From: Pullichristensenella sp963930055
GTDB lineage: Bacteria > Bacillota > Clostridia > Christensenellales > Aristaeellaceae
DNA: 64,000 nucleotides
Reading direction: 5' to 3'
Assembly (NCBI GenBank): GCA_963930055.1
Contig: CAWVKS010000001.1
Location: 1 to 64,000 of the forward strand
Positions 52,388-60,911 of the stretch are shown here, piece by piece; the stretch's first letter is position 1; each line of letters starts with the position of its first letter. The notes beneath the pieces are model-generated. The model ran no database searches and was not told the origin of the DNA. It saw only the letters and a list, made by a program, of their open reading frames with translations. The position numbers were made by a program, and so were the translations under genes.

Positions 52388-53581
52388 ATGCATTTGCGGA
52401 GAATTTTGGCGGCGCTGACGGCCATTTTGCTGCTTGTCGCCCCCGCCTTGGCGCACACGCGTGAGGAAGTGCGCGCCAGCTATCAGGCGATCAGCGATTG
52501 GACGAGCGGCGATCTCTTCGCCGTTTTCCCCTCGGCCGTCGCGCCCTACGCCGCCGGCGAGGTGCGTCCAGAAGCCCTGGAGGACGCGCTTGATTACCTC
52601 AACTTCCTGCGCTATCTTGCCGGTCTGGACGCGGTATCGCTCGATCCGGCGCTCACCGGCATCGCCCAGCAGGGCGCGGTGCTCACCGCCGCCAACGGCT
52701 TTGTCAGCCACGACCCGGCCGCCCCGGAGGGCATGGACGCCGCCTTTTACGACGCCGCCCATTACGCCGCCTCCAGCTGCAACATCGCCCGCCTGAACTG
52801 GACGAGCGAGGACGTGCTTAGGCAGGGCGTTCTCTACTTCGCCCGCGACGATGGCGCGGAGAACCTTTCCACCCTCGGCCACCGCCGCTGGCTCTTAAGC
52901 CCCAACATGGCCTATACGGGCTTTGGCCTCGCCACGGACGATGCGGGCATGAGCTATATCACCATGTACGCCCACGACCTGCAGGCCGACCCCGGGGACT
53001 GGCAGTATATCGCCTGGCCGTCCAAAGGCGCGTTCCCGGCGGAGCTGATGAGCGAGGACATCGCCTGGTCGATCATCCTCAATCCCGATCTCTACGGCCT
53101 CGACGGCGCCTGGGCGCGCCTGACAGACCTTACCACCGGCGAGGTCTATGAATTCCCCGGCGAGGGCGGCTACTTCGCCGTCGACGCGGGCGCTTACGGC
53201 GCGGGCCCCTGCATCATCTTCCGCCCGGAACTGACGAAGGACTACGAGCAGAACCAGCGCTGGCGCGTCGAGGCGGGGACGGCCTCCGGCGCGGCCATTT
53301 CCTATGAGGTGGAAATGATTTCCCTCTATCCCGTGGAGCCGGCCTCGGTGGAAGTCGCCCCCCGCGAGGCGCAGCTGCGCCCCGGAGAGACGCTCCAGCT
53401 CTCCGCCGCCGTCGTCCCCGGGTGGGCGGACGACCTTTCCATCATCTGGTCGAGCGGGGACGGGACGGTCGCCACCGTGGAAAACGGCCTCGTCACCGCC
53501 GTGGGCGCGGGCGAATGCGATATATTCGCCACGTCCGTCAACGGAAAATACGACGTCTGCCGCCTGACCGTCGTCGGATAA
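52388..53581 (+). CDS. Secreted CAP-domain (SCP/YkwD-like) protein with BIG2 domain
   Basis: A 397-residue exported protein. Signal peptide (residues 1-22). The CAP domain (about 60-200) has ALDYLNFLRYLAGL, the ligand-type His in FVSHDPAAP and HRRWLLSPNM, matching bacterial YkwD-like CAP proteins. After a beta-rich middle part comes a C-terminal bacterial Ig-like 2 domain (about 320-397, VSVAPREAQLRPGETLQLSA-type with WSSGDGTVATVENGLVTAVGAGE). Extracellular, perhaps wall-bound. Function of bacterial CAP proteins is unknown. GGAAGGGTCGC precedes ATG 52388. Confidence 0.88.
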   Translation: MHLRRILAALTAILLLVAPALAHTREEVRASYQAISDWTSGDLFAVFPSAVAPYAAGEVRPEALEDALDYLNFLRYLAGLDAVSLDPALTGIAQQGAVLTAANGFVSHDPAAPEGMDAAFYDAAHYAASSCNIARLNWTSEDVLRQGVLYFARDDGAENLSTLGHRRWLLSPNMAYTGFGLATDDAGMSYITMYAHDLQADPGDWQYIAWPSKGAFPAELMSEDIAWSIILNPDLYGLDGAWARLTDLTTGEVYEFPGEGGYFAVDAGAYGAGPCIIFRPELTKDYEQNQRWRVEAGTASGAAISYEVEMISLYPVEPASVEVAPREAQLRPGETLQLSAAVVPGWADDLSIIWSSGDGTVATVENGLVTAVGAGECDIFATSVNGKYDVCRLTVVG

Positions 53582-53704
53582 CGCAAAGGGACGGCCTGGG
53601 GCGGGGGCGCGTCCCCGCGCCGTCCGCGTTTCCCAAAGCCGGCATGGCGCCAGGGTCGCCCTCCTGGATGGGGGCGCTGTCATGCAGACCGAGGAAAGGG
53701 GGTC

Positions 53705-53797
53705 GTGAGCGTGAACCCGGTCATGTGGATCGTGATCGGCGCGGCGATGGTCATCGTCGGGATCATCATGTATATCATGTCCAAACGCCGGCCATAG
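53705..53797 (+). CDS. 30-residue single-pass membrane peptide
   Basis: A small frame with a membrane helix (MWIVIGAAMVIVGIIMYIM) followed by SKRRP, like many small inner-membrane peptides. GTG 53705 or GTG 53711 could start it; GAGGAAAGGGG lies just upstream. It is followed at once by a strong terminator, which supports a real short transcript. No family recognised; could be chance, since it is so short. Confidence 0.5.
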   Translation: MSVNPVMWIVIGAAMVIVGIIMYIMSKRRP

Positions 53798-53813
53798 CGC
53801 GCTTTTACAGCGC

Positions 53814-53845
53814 AAAACGACGGACGCGCGCGTCCGTCGTTTTTT
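53814..53845. terminator. Bidirectional terminator
   Basis: AACGACGGACG / CGTCCGTCGTT 11-bp stem with A4 and T6 flanks, ending the small ORF and mutY. Confidence 0.9.
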
Positions 53846-53855
53846 ATGTGCTTTT

Positions 53856-54866
53856 TCACATGCCCTCGCGCAGCTCCCGCAGCGCGATCTCGCGGTAGAC
53901 CCGCAGCGCGGTGGGGAAGGGCAGCGCCATCAGGCCGTCCGCGTCTACGGCGCGCATGCCCTGTGGCAGCGTTTCCACCTCCGCGCGCACGCCGCGCATG
54001 TTCCATACAATGTGCGTGAACACATGCCTCGCCCGCGCAAGTTCGCCCGTCGCCCGCGCCCCGGGCACGGCCTCCTCCAGCGTCCCCCCGGAGAAGTTGG
54101 GGAATTCCCACAGCCCCGCCAGCAGCCCCCTGGCAGGCCGCCTGCGCACCAGCACGCGCCCGTCAAGATAGGCCAGCGCCACCGTCACGTCCACTTCCCG
54201 CCGCGCGATGGGCGGCGGCAGGCGTGGATACGCCTCCGCGTCCCCCGCGGCGCGCGCGGCGCAGAACGCCGCCACCGGGCATGCGCCGCACCTGGGCGCG
54301 CGCGGCGCGCATACGCCGCTGCCCAGATCCATTAGCGCCTGGTTGTAGTCCCCCGGCCGTTCGCGGTCGATGAGCGCCTCCGCCGGCTTTCGCAGCCTCT
54401 GCGGCGTGTCCACCACGCCCTCAAAGGCCAGCAGCCGCGAAAGCACGCGCGCCTGGTTGCCGTCCAGCGCCGGCGCGGCCTCGCCAAAGGCGATGGAGGC
54501 CACCGCCGCCGCCGTATACGCGCCCACGCCCGGCAACGCCTGCAATTCCTTCGCGCTTTGCGCAAAGCCGCCCCGCCGCACGACCTCCTGCGCCGCGCGG
54601 CGCAGGTTGCGGGCGCGCGAATAATAGCCCATGCCCTCCCATGCCTTCAACACGGCCTCCTCGTCCGCCGCCGCCAGCGCCTCCACGGTGGGGAAGCGGG
54701 CGAGGAACGCCGCATAGCGGGGCGCGACGGCTTCGGCGCGCGTCTGCTGGAGCATGATCTCCGAGAGCCATACGCGGTAAGGCTCGCGCGTTCCCCGCCA
54801 GGGAAGCTCCCGCTTTTCGCGGTCGTACCAGGCAAGCAGAGCGCGGCGAAAGGCAGCCGTGTCCAT
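53856..54866 (-). CDS. mutY: A/G-specific adenine glycosylase MutY
   Basis: A 336-residue repair enzyme that removes adenine opposite 8-oxoguanine. N-domain: catalytic Glu36 (SEIMLQQTR), HhH motif LPGVGAYTAAAV (residues 111-122), Asp135 in LDGNQARVL, and the [4Fe-4S] motif C-x6-C-x2-C-x5-C (CAPRAPRCGACPVAAFC). The C-terminal Nudix-like recognition domain starts about residue 225 (VTVALAYLDGRVLVRRRPARGLLAGLWEFPN). ATG 54866 with GGAGGG at 8 bases. Monocistronic, tail to tail with the CAP-domain locus. Confidence 0.96.
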   Translation of the reverse strand: MDTAAFRRALLAWYDREKRELPWRGTREPYRVWLSEIMLQQTRAEAVAPRYAAFLARFPTVEALAAADEEAVLKAWEGMGYYSRARNLRRAAQEVVRRGGFAQSAKELQALPGVGAYTAAAVASIAFGEAAPALDGNQARVLSRLLAFEGVVDTPQRLRKPAEALIDRERPGDYNQALMDLGSGVCAPRAPRCGACPVAAFCAARAAGDAEAYPRLPPPIARREVDVTVALAYLDGRVLVRRRPARGLLAGLWEFPNFSGGTLEEAVPGARATGELARARHVFTHIVWNMRGVRAEVETLPQGMRAVDADGLMALPFPTALRVYREIALRELREGM

Positions 54867-54907
54867 ATACAACCCTCCATTTCCGGCAAATACCGGCAAA
54901 AATGCAA

Positions 54908-54941
54908 AGCGGCGCCCCGCCCGCATACACGGACGGGGCGC
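54908..54941 (-). terminator. Terminator of the CapA-like gene
   Basis: GGCGCCCCG / CGGGGCGCC stem with an inner partial pairing; on the minus strand followed by GCTTTGCATTTTT. Confidence 0.75.
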
Positions 54942-54963
54942 CACCCATCAGGGGATCAAAGCG

Positions 54964-56298
54964 TCAGTTCGCCGAAAGGGTCGCGCCGACGTTGCCCTGG
55001 CTCATCGTCTCCTGCACGTCTCTCCACACGGCCTGCAAGCGGCTGTACTCGGTATCGTCCATGCCCTCGGGGCGATCCTCCAGCCATTCGCCCACGGCCA
55101 GCACGCGGTACTCGTAGCCATCGCCGTCCTCGGCCTCGGCGCGCCACACATAGGTGGGGATGTACACCGGGTCGACGATCTCGAACACGCCCGTGGAAGT
55201 CTCCTCGATGGTGAACTCGAACACGATGCCGTTGCAGGTGTACTGGTCGCGCTGGTCGGAGAGGAAGTTGCCGGTGCCGCACAGGCAGAGCATGCGGTGG
55301 GCGGTGCCGTCCTCCAGCGTCACGTCGAACCAGCGCGGCGGGATGACGGTGTGGGTGTGGAAGCCGATGAGCACGTCCACGCCGGCCTCAGCCAGCGCCG
55401 TCGCGGCGTTGAACTCGCTCTCGCCCAGTTCGCGCGCGCCCACGTCGCCCCAGCTGATGTAGGCCACTACCACGTCCGCGCCGGCCTCGCGGGCCTTCTG
55501 CACGTCCGCGTGGGGGCTGGTGTTTTTGCTGGTGGCCACGCCGTAGGTCATGGCCTCGGCCTTGGACTGTTCCTCCATGCCGCCCATGTTCGTGGTGTAG
55601 TTGAGGAAGCCCACGCCGATGCCGTTGATGTCCACAACCTTCGGGGTCTCAAATTCTTCCTGGGAGGCAAACGCGCCGATATAGTCCATCTCCGCGGTCT
55701 TGCAGTTGGCGATGGTCTGCTGCATGCCCTCAAAGAGCATGTCCAGCGTCTGGCCGTTGGCCAGCGTCAGCATATCCACGCCCGCGGCCTTCATCGCCAG
55801 CATGATCTGCGGCGGGGTGTTGAAGGGGTCTACGCCGGAATAGGCGCTGTCGGGGCGGTTGTCCATCGGGCCTTCCACGTCGCCCACGGTCCAGTCGGCG
55901 TTGCCCACCACCTCGCTGATGTACTCAAACATCGGGGAGAAGTCATAGCTGGTCTCCGTGCGCGCGGCGTTGAGCACGTTCTCTTCCACCACGATCTCGC
56001 CTAGCGAGCGGATGGTGGCCGTGCGCAGCGAGGGCGTGGGGGAGGGGGAGGGCGTGGGCGAGGGCGTCACACTCGGCTCCGGCGTCTCAACGGGTTCGGG
56101 GGTCGGCGTCGGGCTCAGGTTGATGACCTGGCGCGTGGCCTCCGGCACGTTCTGGTCAAGGGCGCCGCCGCTGATCGAGCGCGCGATGATCAGCGTGCCC
56201 ACAACGATCAGGGCCACCAGCAATATGCCGATGACGGTCAACCCAAGCGGGCGGATGACGTAATTGCCGATGTGCAAGCCGTTTTTCTTCTTTGCCAT
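54964..56298 (-). CDS. CapA-family (PgsA-like) membrane-anchored metallophosphatase
   Basis: A 444-residue protein. One membrane helix (about residues 15-40), a Pro/Thr/Ser linker (residues about 62-90, repeated PSPTP) spanning the wall, then a CapA/PgsA domain: GDVEGPMDNRPDSAYSGVDPFNTPPQ, LTLANGQTLDMLFEG, VAYISWGDVGARELGE, LIGFHTHTVIPPRW and GTGNFLSDQRD. Several Asp/His residues match the calcineurin-like CapA fold. Some positions differ from canonical motifs (HTHT rather than GHHPH). ATG 56298 with GGAGGGAC ahead and TATAAT at about 56357 in an extended TGC context. Probably in capsule or wall polymer processing; substrate unknown. Confidence 0.9.
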   Translation of the reverse strand: MAKKKNGLHIGNYVIRPLGLTVIGILLVALIVVGTLIIARSISGGALDQNVPEATRQVINLSPTPTPEPVETPEPSVTPSPTPSPSPTPSLRTATIRSLGEIVVEENVLNAARTETSYDFSPMFEYISEVVGNADWTVGDVEGPMDNRPDSAYSGVDPFNTPPQIMLAMKAAGVDMLTLANGQTLDMLFEGMQQTIANCKTAEMDYIGAFASQEEFETPKVVDINGIGVGFLNYTTNMGGMEEQSKAEAMTYGVATSKNTSPHADVQKAREAGADVVVAYISWGDVGARELGESEFNAATALAEAGVDVLIGFHTHTVIPPRWFDVTLEDGTAHRMLCLCGTGNFLSDQRDQYTCNGIVFEFTIEETSTGVFEIVDPVYIPTYVWRAEAEDGDGYEYRVLAVGEWLEDRPEGMDDTEYSRLQAVWRDVQETMSQGNVGATLSAN

Positions 56299-56618
56299 GC
56301 GTTTGTCCCTCCGAAACTTCCGGCCACGGGAATATATAGTTGAATGCTAGTATATTATAGCACAAGCCATAAGCGCGCGGCAATGGGGGATTCGACATTC
56401 TTTGCGAAGTTTTCCGGGGAAATTTCTCCACGAAACGCCAAATTGTACGCAAAAATGACGCTCGCGGGACGAAGCCGGGGATAATGTACAATTTTAGGGC
56501 GGTTTTTTTCGGTTTATTCGATTGACGAACGGGCGTTTATGGTGTATGCTAATAGAGGATAATGTTACAGAAGTGTGACAATGTAAATCGTGCTTATCCA
56601 CAAGACGAGGTGCAGGGC

Positions 56619-59600
56619 ATGGCAACATACAAACTTGGAAAACTGAAGCTCAACCTCTCCAAGGCGGGGGTCGCTTTCCGCTGGGGCGACGGTGAGATCC
56701 GGCGTTTTCCGTTCGGCCTGAAATCGACGCAGGATACAGACGTAGCCGACGGCCTCGACCAGTACGACGACGCCTACAATGACGGCGCGCAGGGCCAGAG
56801 CTACGACGGCTACGCCGGCGACGATGCGGGCGATTATGACTACGGCGACGGCAGCGATGCCGGCGGCGACGCTTCCTATACTTACGACGAGTCTGGCTAC
56901 GCCGACGACGGCTACGGCGACGGCAGCTACGATGCCGGCGGCGATTACGACGACGGTAATTACGACGACGGTAATTACGACGACGGCAATTACGACGACG
57001 GTAATTACGACGACGGCAATTACGACGACGGTAATTACGACGACGGCAATTACGACGATGGTAATTACGACGACGGCAATTACGCCGACGGCGACTATGC
57101 CGACGACGGCAGCTACGCCGACGACGGCGGCTATTATGACGAGGACGGCAACTATATAGAAGGCACGGCCGGCGAAGCGCCCTCCTTCATGCAGTATATC
57201 GACGAAAACGACTGGGTGACGTACGTGCTGCTCGTGCTCTTCCCGCCGCTGGGCATCTATCTGCTCTGGCGTCGGGGGCGCTTTGACAAGGTCATGCGCA
57301 TCGGCATCAGCGTCGCCTCGGCGCTGTGGTTTGTCGTGCTCATCTACCTGATCGTCTCCCTGGCCTCCCCGCAGGGTGAGCGCACGGTCACGCCCGGCGG
57401 CCCCACCATCCGCCCGGTCACGCCCACGCCCACCGTGTCCGCGATGCCCTCGCCGTCGGTCGCGCCCAGCGCGCTGCCCAGCGCCAGCGCCGGCACGGAT
57501 CTCGAAGGGATCATTGGAGGCCCCTCCGCCACGCCCATCAGCGGGACCGACACGGGCACGGCCGCCGGCGAATTCGTCTGGGCGGGCAGCACCGGCCTTT
57601 ACTACCACAATAACCGCAACTGCACGCAGCTGGGCAGCGATACGCCCCAGTACGTCAGCCTGGAGATCGCCGAGCGCCGCGGCCTTGAGCCGTGCCCGAC
57701 GTGTTACAACCAGCAGGTCTACTACATGACAGACCGCGGCACCTACTACCACACAAACGCCACCTGCGACGGCGGCACCGGCTCGCCCATGCAGGGCGCT
57801 TACGAAACCACCAAGGAGCGCGCCGAGGCGGCGGGCAAAATCGCCTGCCCGGTCTGCGCCGGCGGCACCACCGCCACGCAGTCGCCCCAGGTGGACGCCA
57901 TGCTCAACGCCACGGCCGTGCGCGATTACGCCCGCTCCCTCTCCACAGACCGCAGCGGCGTCATGGTCTACGCCACGGACGGCGGCACCTATTTCCACAC
58001 CGACCCGACCTGCAACAACATGAAGAACGCCTCGCGCATAAGCATGCTCGTGGCGCTGCAAAACGGCAAGAGGGCCTGCCCGGACTGCTGCGCCGTAGCC
58101 GGCAACGTCGTCTACTGCACAGAGGACGGCCGCTGGTTCCACAGCGACGCCACCTGCCAGGGCATGCGCAACGCGCAGCGCACCTATGTGGCGCTGGCGC
58201 TGGTCATGGGCAAGACGGCCTGCCCCGAGTGCCTCAGCGGCGTGAGCATCGACCTGGGCTCGGACGACGTCCTCCCGAACGCCACGCCGTCCGGCGAAGT
58301 CACCGTCACAGAAGGCGGCGTCACCACCGACGAGGCGGGCACGGTCTACGTCTACGCCACCGAGGGCGGCAGATATTACCACTCCAACGCCACCTGCGGC
58401 GGCATGCGCAACGCCGAGCGCGTGCCCCTGCGCTCCATGCTGGAGATCGGCCGTCCGGCCTGCCCGGATTGCTGCCCGTCCGCCAACAACACCGTCTACG
58501 CCACGCGCGGCGGCACCTATTACCACTCCTACGCCACCTGTTCCGGCATGTCCGGGGCCACCCCCGGCACGGTCGCGCAGGCGCTGGCCTCGGGCTATGA
58601 GCGCTGCCCGTATTGCTGGACGAGCTCCGGCTCCGCCACGGGCGGGCAGACCGGCGAGGCCGAGGGCGGCTCCGGCCAGAGCACTTCCGGCGTCACCGTC
58701 TATTGCACGGACAACGGCACCTGGTACCACAACGACCAGTATTGCCAGGGCATGCGCAGCGCCTACGCCGTGACGCTCGAACAGGCCGTGGAACGCGGCA
58801 AGACCGCCTGCCCGGTCTGCTGCTCCATCGCCGACCGCGTGGTATACGCCGTCAATGGCGGCGACTACTACCATTACAGCAATTCCTGCCGCGTGGAGGA
58901 CCTCTCCCGTGCATCCTCCGGCACGCTGGCGCGCGCGCTGATGGCCGGCTTTGCCGCCTGCCCCTCCTGCGTGCGCGGCGAGGAAAGCGGCGGCGCGGAG
59001 AGCGGCGACGTGTCCGAGACCTATGAGCCGGGCACTTCCGGCATCCGCGTCTACGCCACGCAGTCGGGCGAATACTACCATCTCACGCGCGAATGCGCTG
59101 GCTCCGAGGCCAGCTATATCACGCTGGAGACCGCGCTCAACTACGGCAAGACCGCCTGCCCGAACTGCGCCAAGTCCACGGCGGAGCGCACGGTCTGGTC
59201 CACGCGCAGCGACCGCTACTTCCACATCTACCGCGAGCACGCCGGCGATGGCGCGACGCCCGGCACGCTGGCCGTGGCGCACGCCGTGGGCAAGGAGTTC
59301 TGCCCCACCTGCAAGGCGCGCTATCAAAATGGCGGCGAGGATGTGCCCACGTCCTCCGGCACCTTTACTTCCGGCACTTCCGGCCTTTACGTCTACGCGG
59401 CGCTCAACGGCGACCACTTCCACATCACCTCGTCCTGCCCGCAGCTGGAATCCGGCGCGACCCGCGTGACGCTGGAAACGGCGCTCAACTACGGCAAGAG
59501 CCCCTGCACGCGCTGCTCGGACATCGCCCGCCGTACGGTCTACGCCACATCGTCCGGCCGCTACTACCATTACAGCCAGTCCTGCGCCGGCTCTGAAGCC

Positions 59601-59912
59601 ACGTCCGGCTACCTGGCCATCGCCCGCGCCGTGGGCAAAAAGCCCTGTCCCATCTGCGTGGAGGGGAGCAGCGACGGCGGCGGGGGCGGCGGTACCACCG
59701 GCGGGGGCGGCAGCACCACCGGCGGGGGCGGCAGCGGCGGCGACCTGTCCAGCGCCACGCAGGTCTATATCGACCTCCAGGGCGATTCGGACAGCACCAT
59801 CTTCCACAGCCATTCCACCTGCTCGCGCGCCGGCATGCGCGTCGGCTCCATGGTGGTCGTCGATTTCGTCAAGGATCAGGGCTTCAGCCCCTGCCCCTAT
59901 TGCTGGAACTGA
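56619..59912 (+). CDS. Large membrane-anchored protein with 13 tandem Ada-like Cys/His modules
   Basis: A 1097-residue protein. The N-terminal cytoplasmic part (1-195) is acidic and carries nine DDGNY repeats (residues about 110-154). Two membrane helices (about 205-250) follow, with FPPLGIYLLWRRGRFDK between. After a Ser/Pro/Thr linker (250-320), 13 modules of about 50-60 residues fill the rest. Each has Y-Y/F-H-x4-C (first pair His330/Cys335) and, 25-30 residues later, C-P-x-C, giving a likely HCCC zinc site as in Ada/thermonuclease-type zinc ribbons. Module 10 replaces the first Cys by His (FHIYREH); module 11 has CTRC. A Gly-rich hinge precedes module 13. ATG 56619 has GAGGTG upstream. 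Not recognised as a named family; function unknown. Confidence 0.82.
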   Translation: MATYKLGKLKLNLSKAGVAFRWGDGEIRRFPFGLKSTQDTDVADGLDQYDDAYNDGAQGQSYDGYAGDDAGDYDYGDGSDAGGDASYTYDESGYADDGYGDGSYDAGGDYDDGNYDDGNYDDGNYDDGNYDDGNYDDGNYDDGNYDDGNYDDGNYADGDYADDGSYADDGGYYDEDGNYIEGTAGEAPSFMQYIDENDWVTYVLLVLFPPLGIYLLWRRGRFDKVMRIGISVASALWFVVLIYLIVSLASPQGERTVTPGGPTIRPVTPTPTVSAMPSPSVAPSALPSASAGTDLEGIIGGPSATPISGTDTGTAAGEFVWAGSTGLYYHNNRNCTQLGSDTPQYVSLEIAERRGLEPCPTCYNQQVYYMTDRGTYYHTNATCDGGTGSPMQGAYETTKERAEAAGKIACPVCAGGTTATQSPQVDAMLNATAVRDYARSLSTDRSGVMVYATDGGTYFHTDPTCNNMKNASRISMLVALQNGKRACPDCCAVAGNVVYCTEDGRWFHSDATCQGMRNAQRTYVALALVMGKTACPECLSGVSIDLGSDDVLPNATPSGEVTVTEGGVTTDEAGTVYVYATEGGRYYHSNATCGGMRNAERVPLRSMLEIGRPACPDCCPSANNTVYATRGGTYYHSYATCSGMSGATPGTVAQALASGYERCPYCWTSSGSATGGQTGEAEGGSGQSTSGVTVYCTDNGTWYHNDQYCQGMRSAYAVTLEQAVERGKTACPVCCSIADRVVYAVNGGDYYHYSNSCRVEDLSRASSGTLARALMAGFAACPSCVRGEESGGAESGDVSETYEPGTSGIRVYATQSGEYYHLTRECAGSEASYITLETALNYGKTACPNCAKSTAERTVWSTRSDRYFHIYREHAGDGATPGTLAVAHAVGKEFCPTCKARYQNGGEDVPTSSGTFTSGTSGLYVYAALNGDHFHITSSCPQLESGATRVTLETALNYGKSPCTRCSDIARRTVYATSSGRYYHYSQSCAGSEATSGYLAIARAVGKKPCPICVEGSSDGGGGGGTTGGGGSTTGGGGSGGDLSSATQVYIDLQGDSDSTIFHSHSTCSRAGMRVGSMVVVDFVKDQGFSPCPYCWN
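56946..57080 (+). repeat. Nine tandem 15-bp repeats coding DDGNY
   Basis: Unit TACGACGACGGYAAT repeats nine times with nearly perfect identity. From unit 2 the glycine codon alternates GGT/GGC, so the array grew by duplication of a 30-bp pair. Such arrays are prone to copy-number slippage; a multiple of 15 keeps the frame. Confidence 0.97.
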
Positions 59913-59923
59913 CGGAACGCGGC

Positions 59924-59968
59924 GCGAAAATTGCCCCGGCCCCAAAGGCCGGCGGCAATTTTTGTTTC
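59924..59968 (+). terminator. Terminator of the Cys/His-repeat gene
   Basis: AAAATTGCC-CCGGCC / GGCCGG-C-GGCAATTTT with an AAA loop and TTTG. Shares GCGAAAATTGCCCCG and the right arm with the sigK terminator at 15237. Confidence 0.88.
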
Positions 59969-60080
59969 CCGCCCCTCCGGCCGCGCGCAAACATAAAGCG
60001 TGCGTTCGTTGGCAAAACAACATACAAAACCGCCGCGCCGTGTTATACTGTCCCTGCAATACAACCATGGAGGGGATACC

Positions 60081-60767
60081 ATGCTCCGCAAGATCATCCG
60101 CATCGACGAAGAAAAGTGCAACGGCTGCGGCGCCTGCGCCCGCGCCTGCCACGAAGGGGCCATCGCCATGGTAGACGGCAAGGCGCGCCTTATGCGCGAG
60201 GACTACTGCGACGGCCTGGGCGATTGCCTGCCCGCCTGCCCCACGAACGCCATCTCCTTTGAGGTACGCGAGGCCGCCGCTTACGACGAAGCCGCCGTCA
60301 GGGCCGCCAAAGCCGCCGCGCCCCATGCCTGCCCCGGTTCCCGCCCCGCCGCCTTCGCGCGTGCGGCGCGCCCCGCGGCCGCCGGCGACGTCCCCAGCCA
60401 GCTCTGCCAGTGGCCGGTGCAGATCAAGCTCGCGCCGGTCAACGCCCCGTGGTTCTCCGGCGCGGATCTGCTCATCGCCGCCGACTGCACCGCCTTCGCC
60501 TACGGCAACTTCCACGCCGACTTCATCCGCGGCCGCGTCACGCTCGTCGGCTGCCCCAAGCTCGACGCCGTGGATTACGCCGGCAAGCTCGCGCAGATCT
60601 TTTCCGCCAACGACATCCGCTCCATACTCGTCGCGCGCATGGAAGTGCCCTGCTGCGGCGGCCTGGAAAGCGCCGTGCGCCGCGCGCTGGAGATGAGCGG
60701 CAAGGACATCCCCCTCGCCGTCTCCACCATCGCCACAAACGGCGACCTCCTCGAAGGCGGGCGCTGA
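60081..60767 (+). CDS. 4Fe-4S dicluster ferredoxin-domain protein
   Basis: A 228-residue protein. The N-terminal ferredoxin domain has cluster motif CNGCGACARAC (residues about 13-23) and a second CDGLGDCLPACPTNAI (about 43-60). The C-terminal 150 residues contain QWPVQIKLAPVNAPWFSGADLLIAADCTAFAYGNFHADFIRG, GCPKLD and ARMEVPCCGGLESAVRRAL, a pattern of uncharacterised anaerobic ferredoxin proteins near electron-transfer genes. ATG 60081 has ATGGAGGGG ahead; a likely -10 TATACT with extended TGT is at 60044-60049. Cytoplasmic electron transfer is likely; partner unknown. Confidence 0.88.
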   Translation: MLRKIIRIDEEKCNGCGACARACHEGAIAMVDGKARLMREDYCDGLGDCLPACPTNAISFEVREAAAYDEAAVRAAKAAAPHACPGSRPAAFARAARPAAAGDVPSQLCQWPVQIKLAPVNAPWFSGADLLIAADCTAFAYGNFHADFIRGRVTLVGCPKLDAVDYAGKLAQIFSANDIRSILVARMEVPCCGGLESAVRRALEMSGKDIPLAVSTIATNGDLLEGGR

Positions 60768-60781
60768 AGCGCGCCCCCGGC

Positions 60782-60810
60782 TTGACAGATCGCCCTCGCC
60801 GGGGTATAAT
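60782..60810 (+). promoter_or_regulatory. Full-consensus promoter of the methyltransferase operon
   Basis: TTGACA (60782-60787), 17-bp spacer, TATAAT (60805-60810), all matching. Starts a leader of about 95 nt. Confidence 0.9.
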
Positions 60811-60824
60811 AGGGCGCGGGGGGA

Positions 60825-60855
60825 AGCGCCCCGGCCCTTTCGCGGGGGCTTTTTG
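60825..60855 (+). terminator. Leader terminator/attenuator before the methyltransferase gene
   Basis: AGCGCCCC / GGGGGCT stem with an 11-nt loop and five T, lying between the promoter and the GTTAG palindrome. It may end the ferredoxin transcript, or act as an attenuator of the next operon. Confidence 0.6.
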
Positions 60856-60864
60856 TCGGCGCAT

Positions 60865-60884
60865 AAGTTAGCATAAACTAACTT
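60865..60884. promoter_or_regulatory. AAGTTAG-n6-CTAACTT palindrome, candidate DtxR-family site
   Basis: AAGTTAGCATAAACTAACTT has 7-bp arms. Its core GTTAG-n6-CTAAC is shared with the site at 23034-23049 in front of the iron importer. It lies 50-60 nt downstream of the promoter start, so it would act as a roadblock or serve a second promoter. Confidence 0.6.
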
Positions 60885-60911
60885 CTGAACGGCATGACGG
60901 AGGTGAAGGCG

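Noticed and set aside
56946..57080. Possible CRISPR-like array
   Set aside because: The units are adjacent 15-bp repeats without spacers and encode DDGNY in frame.
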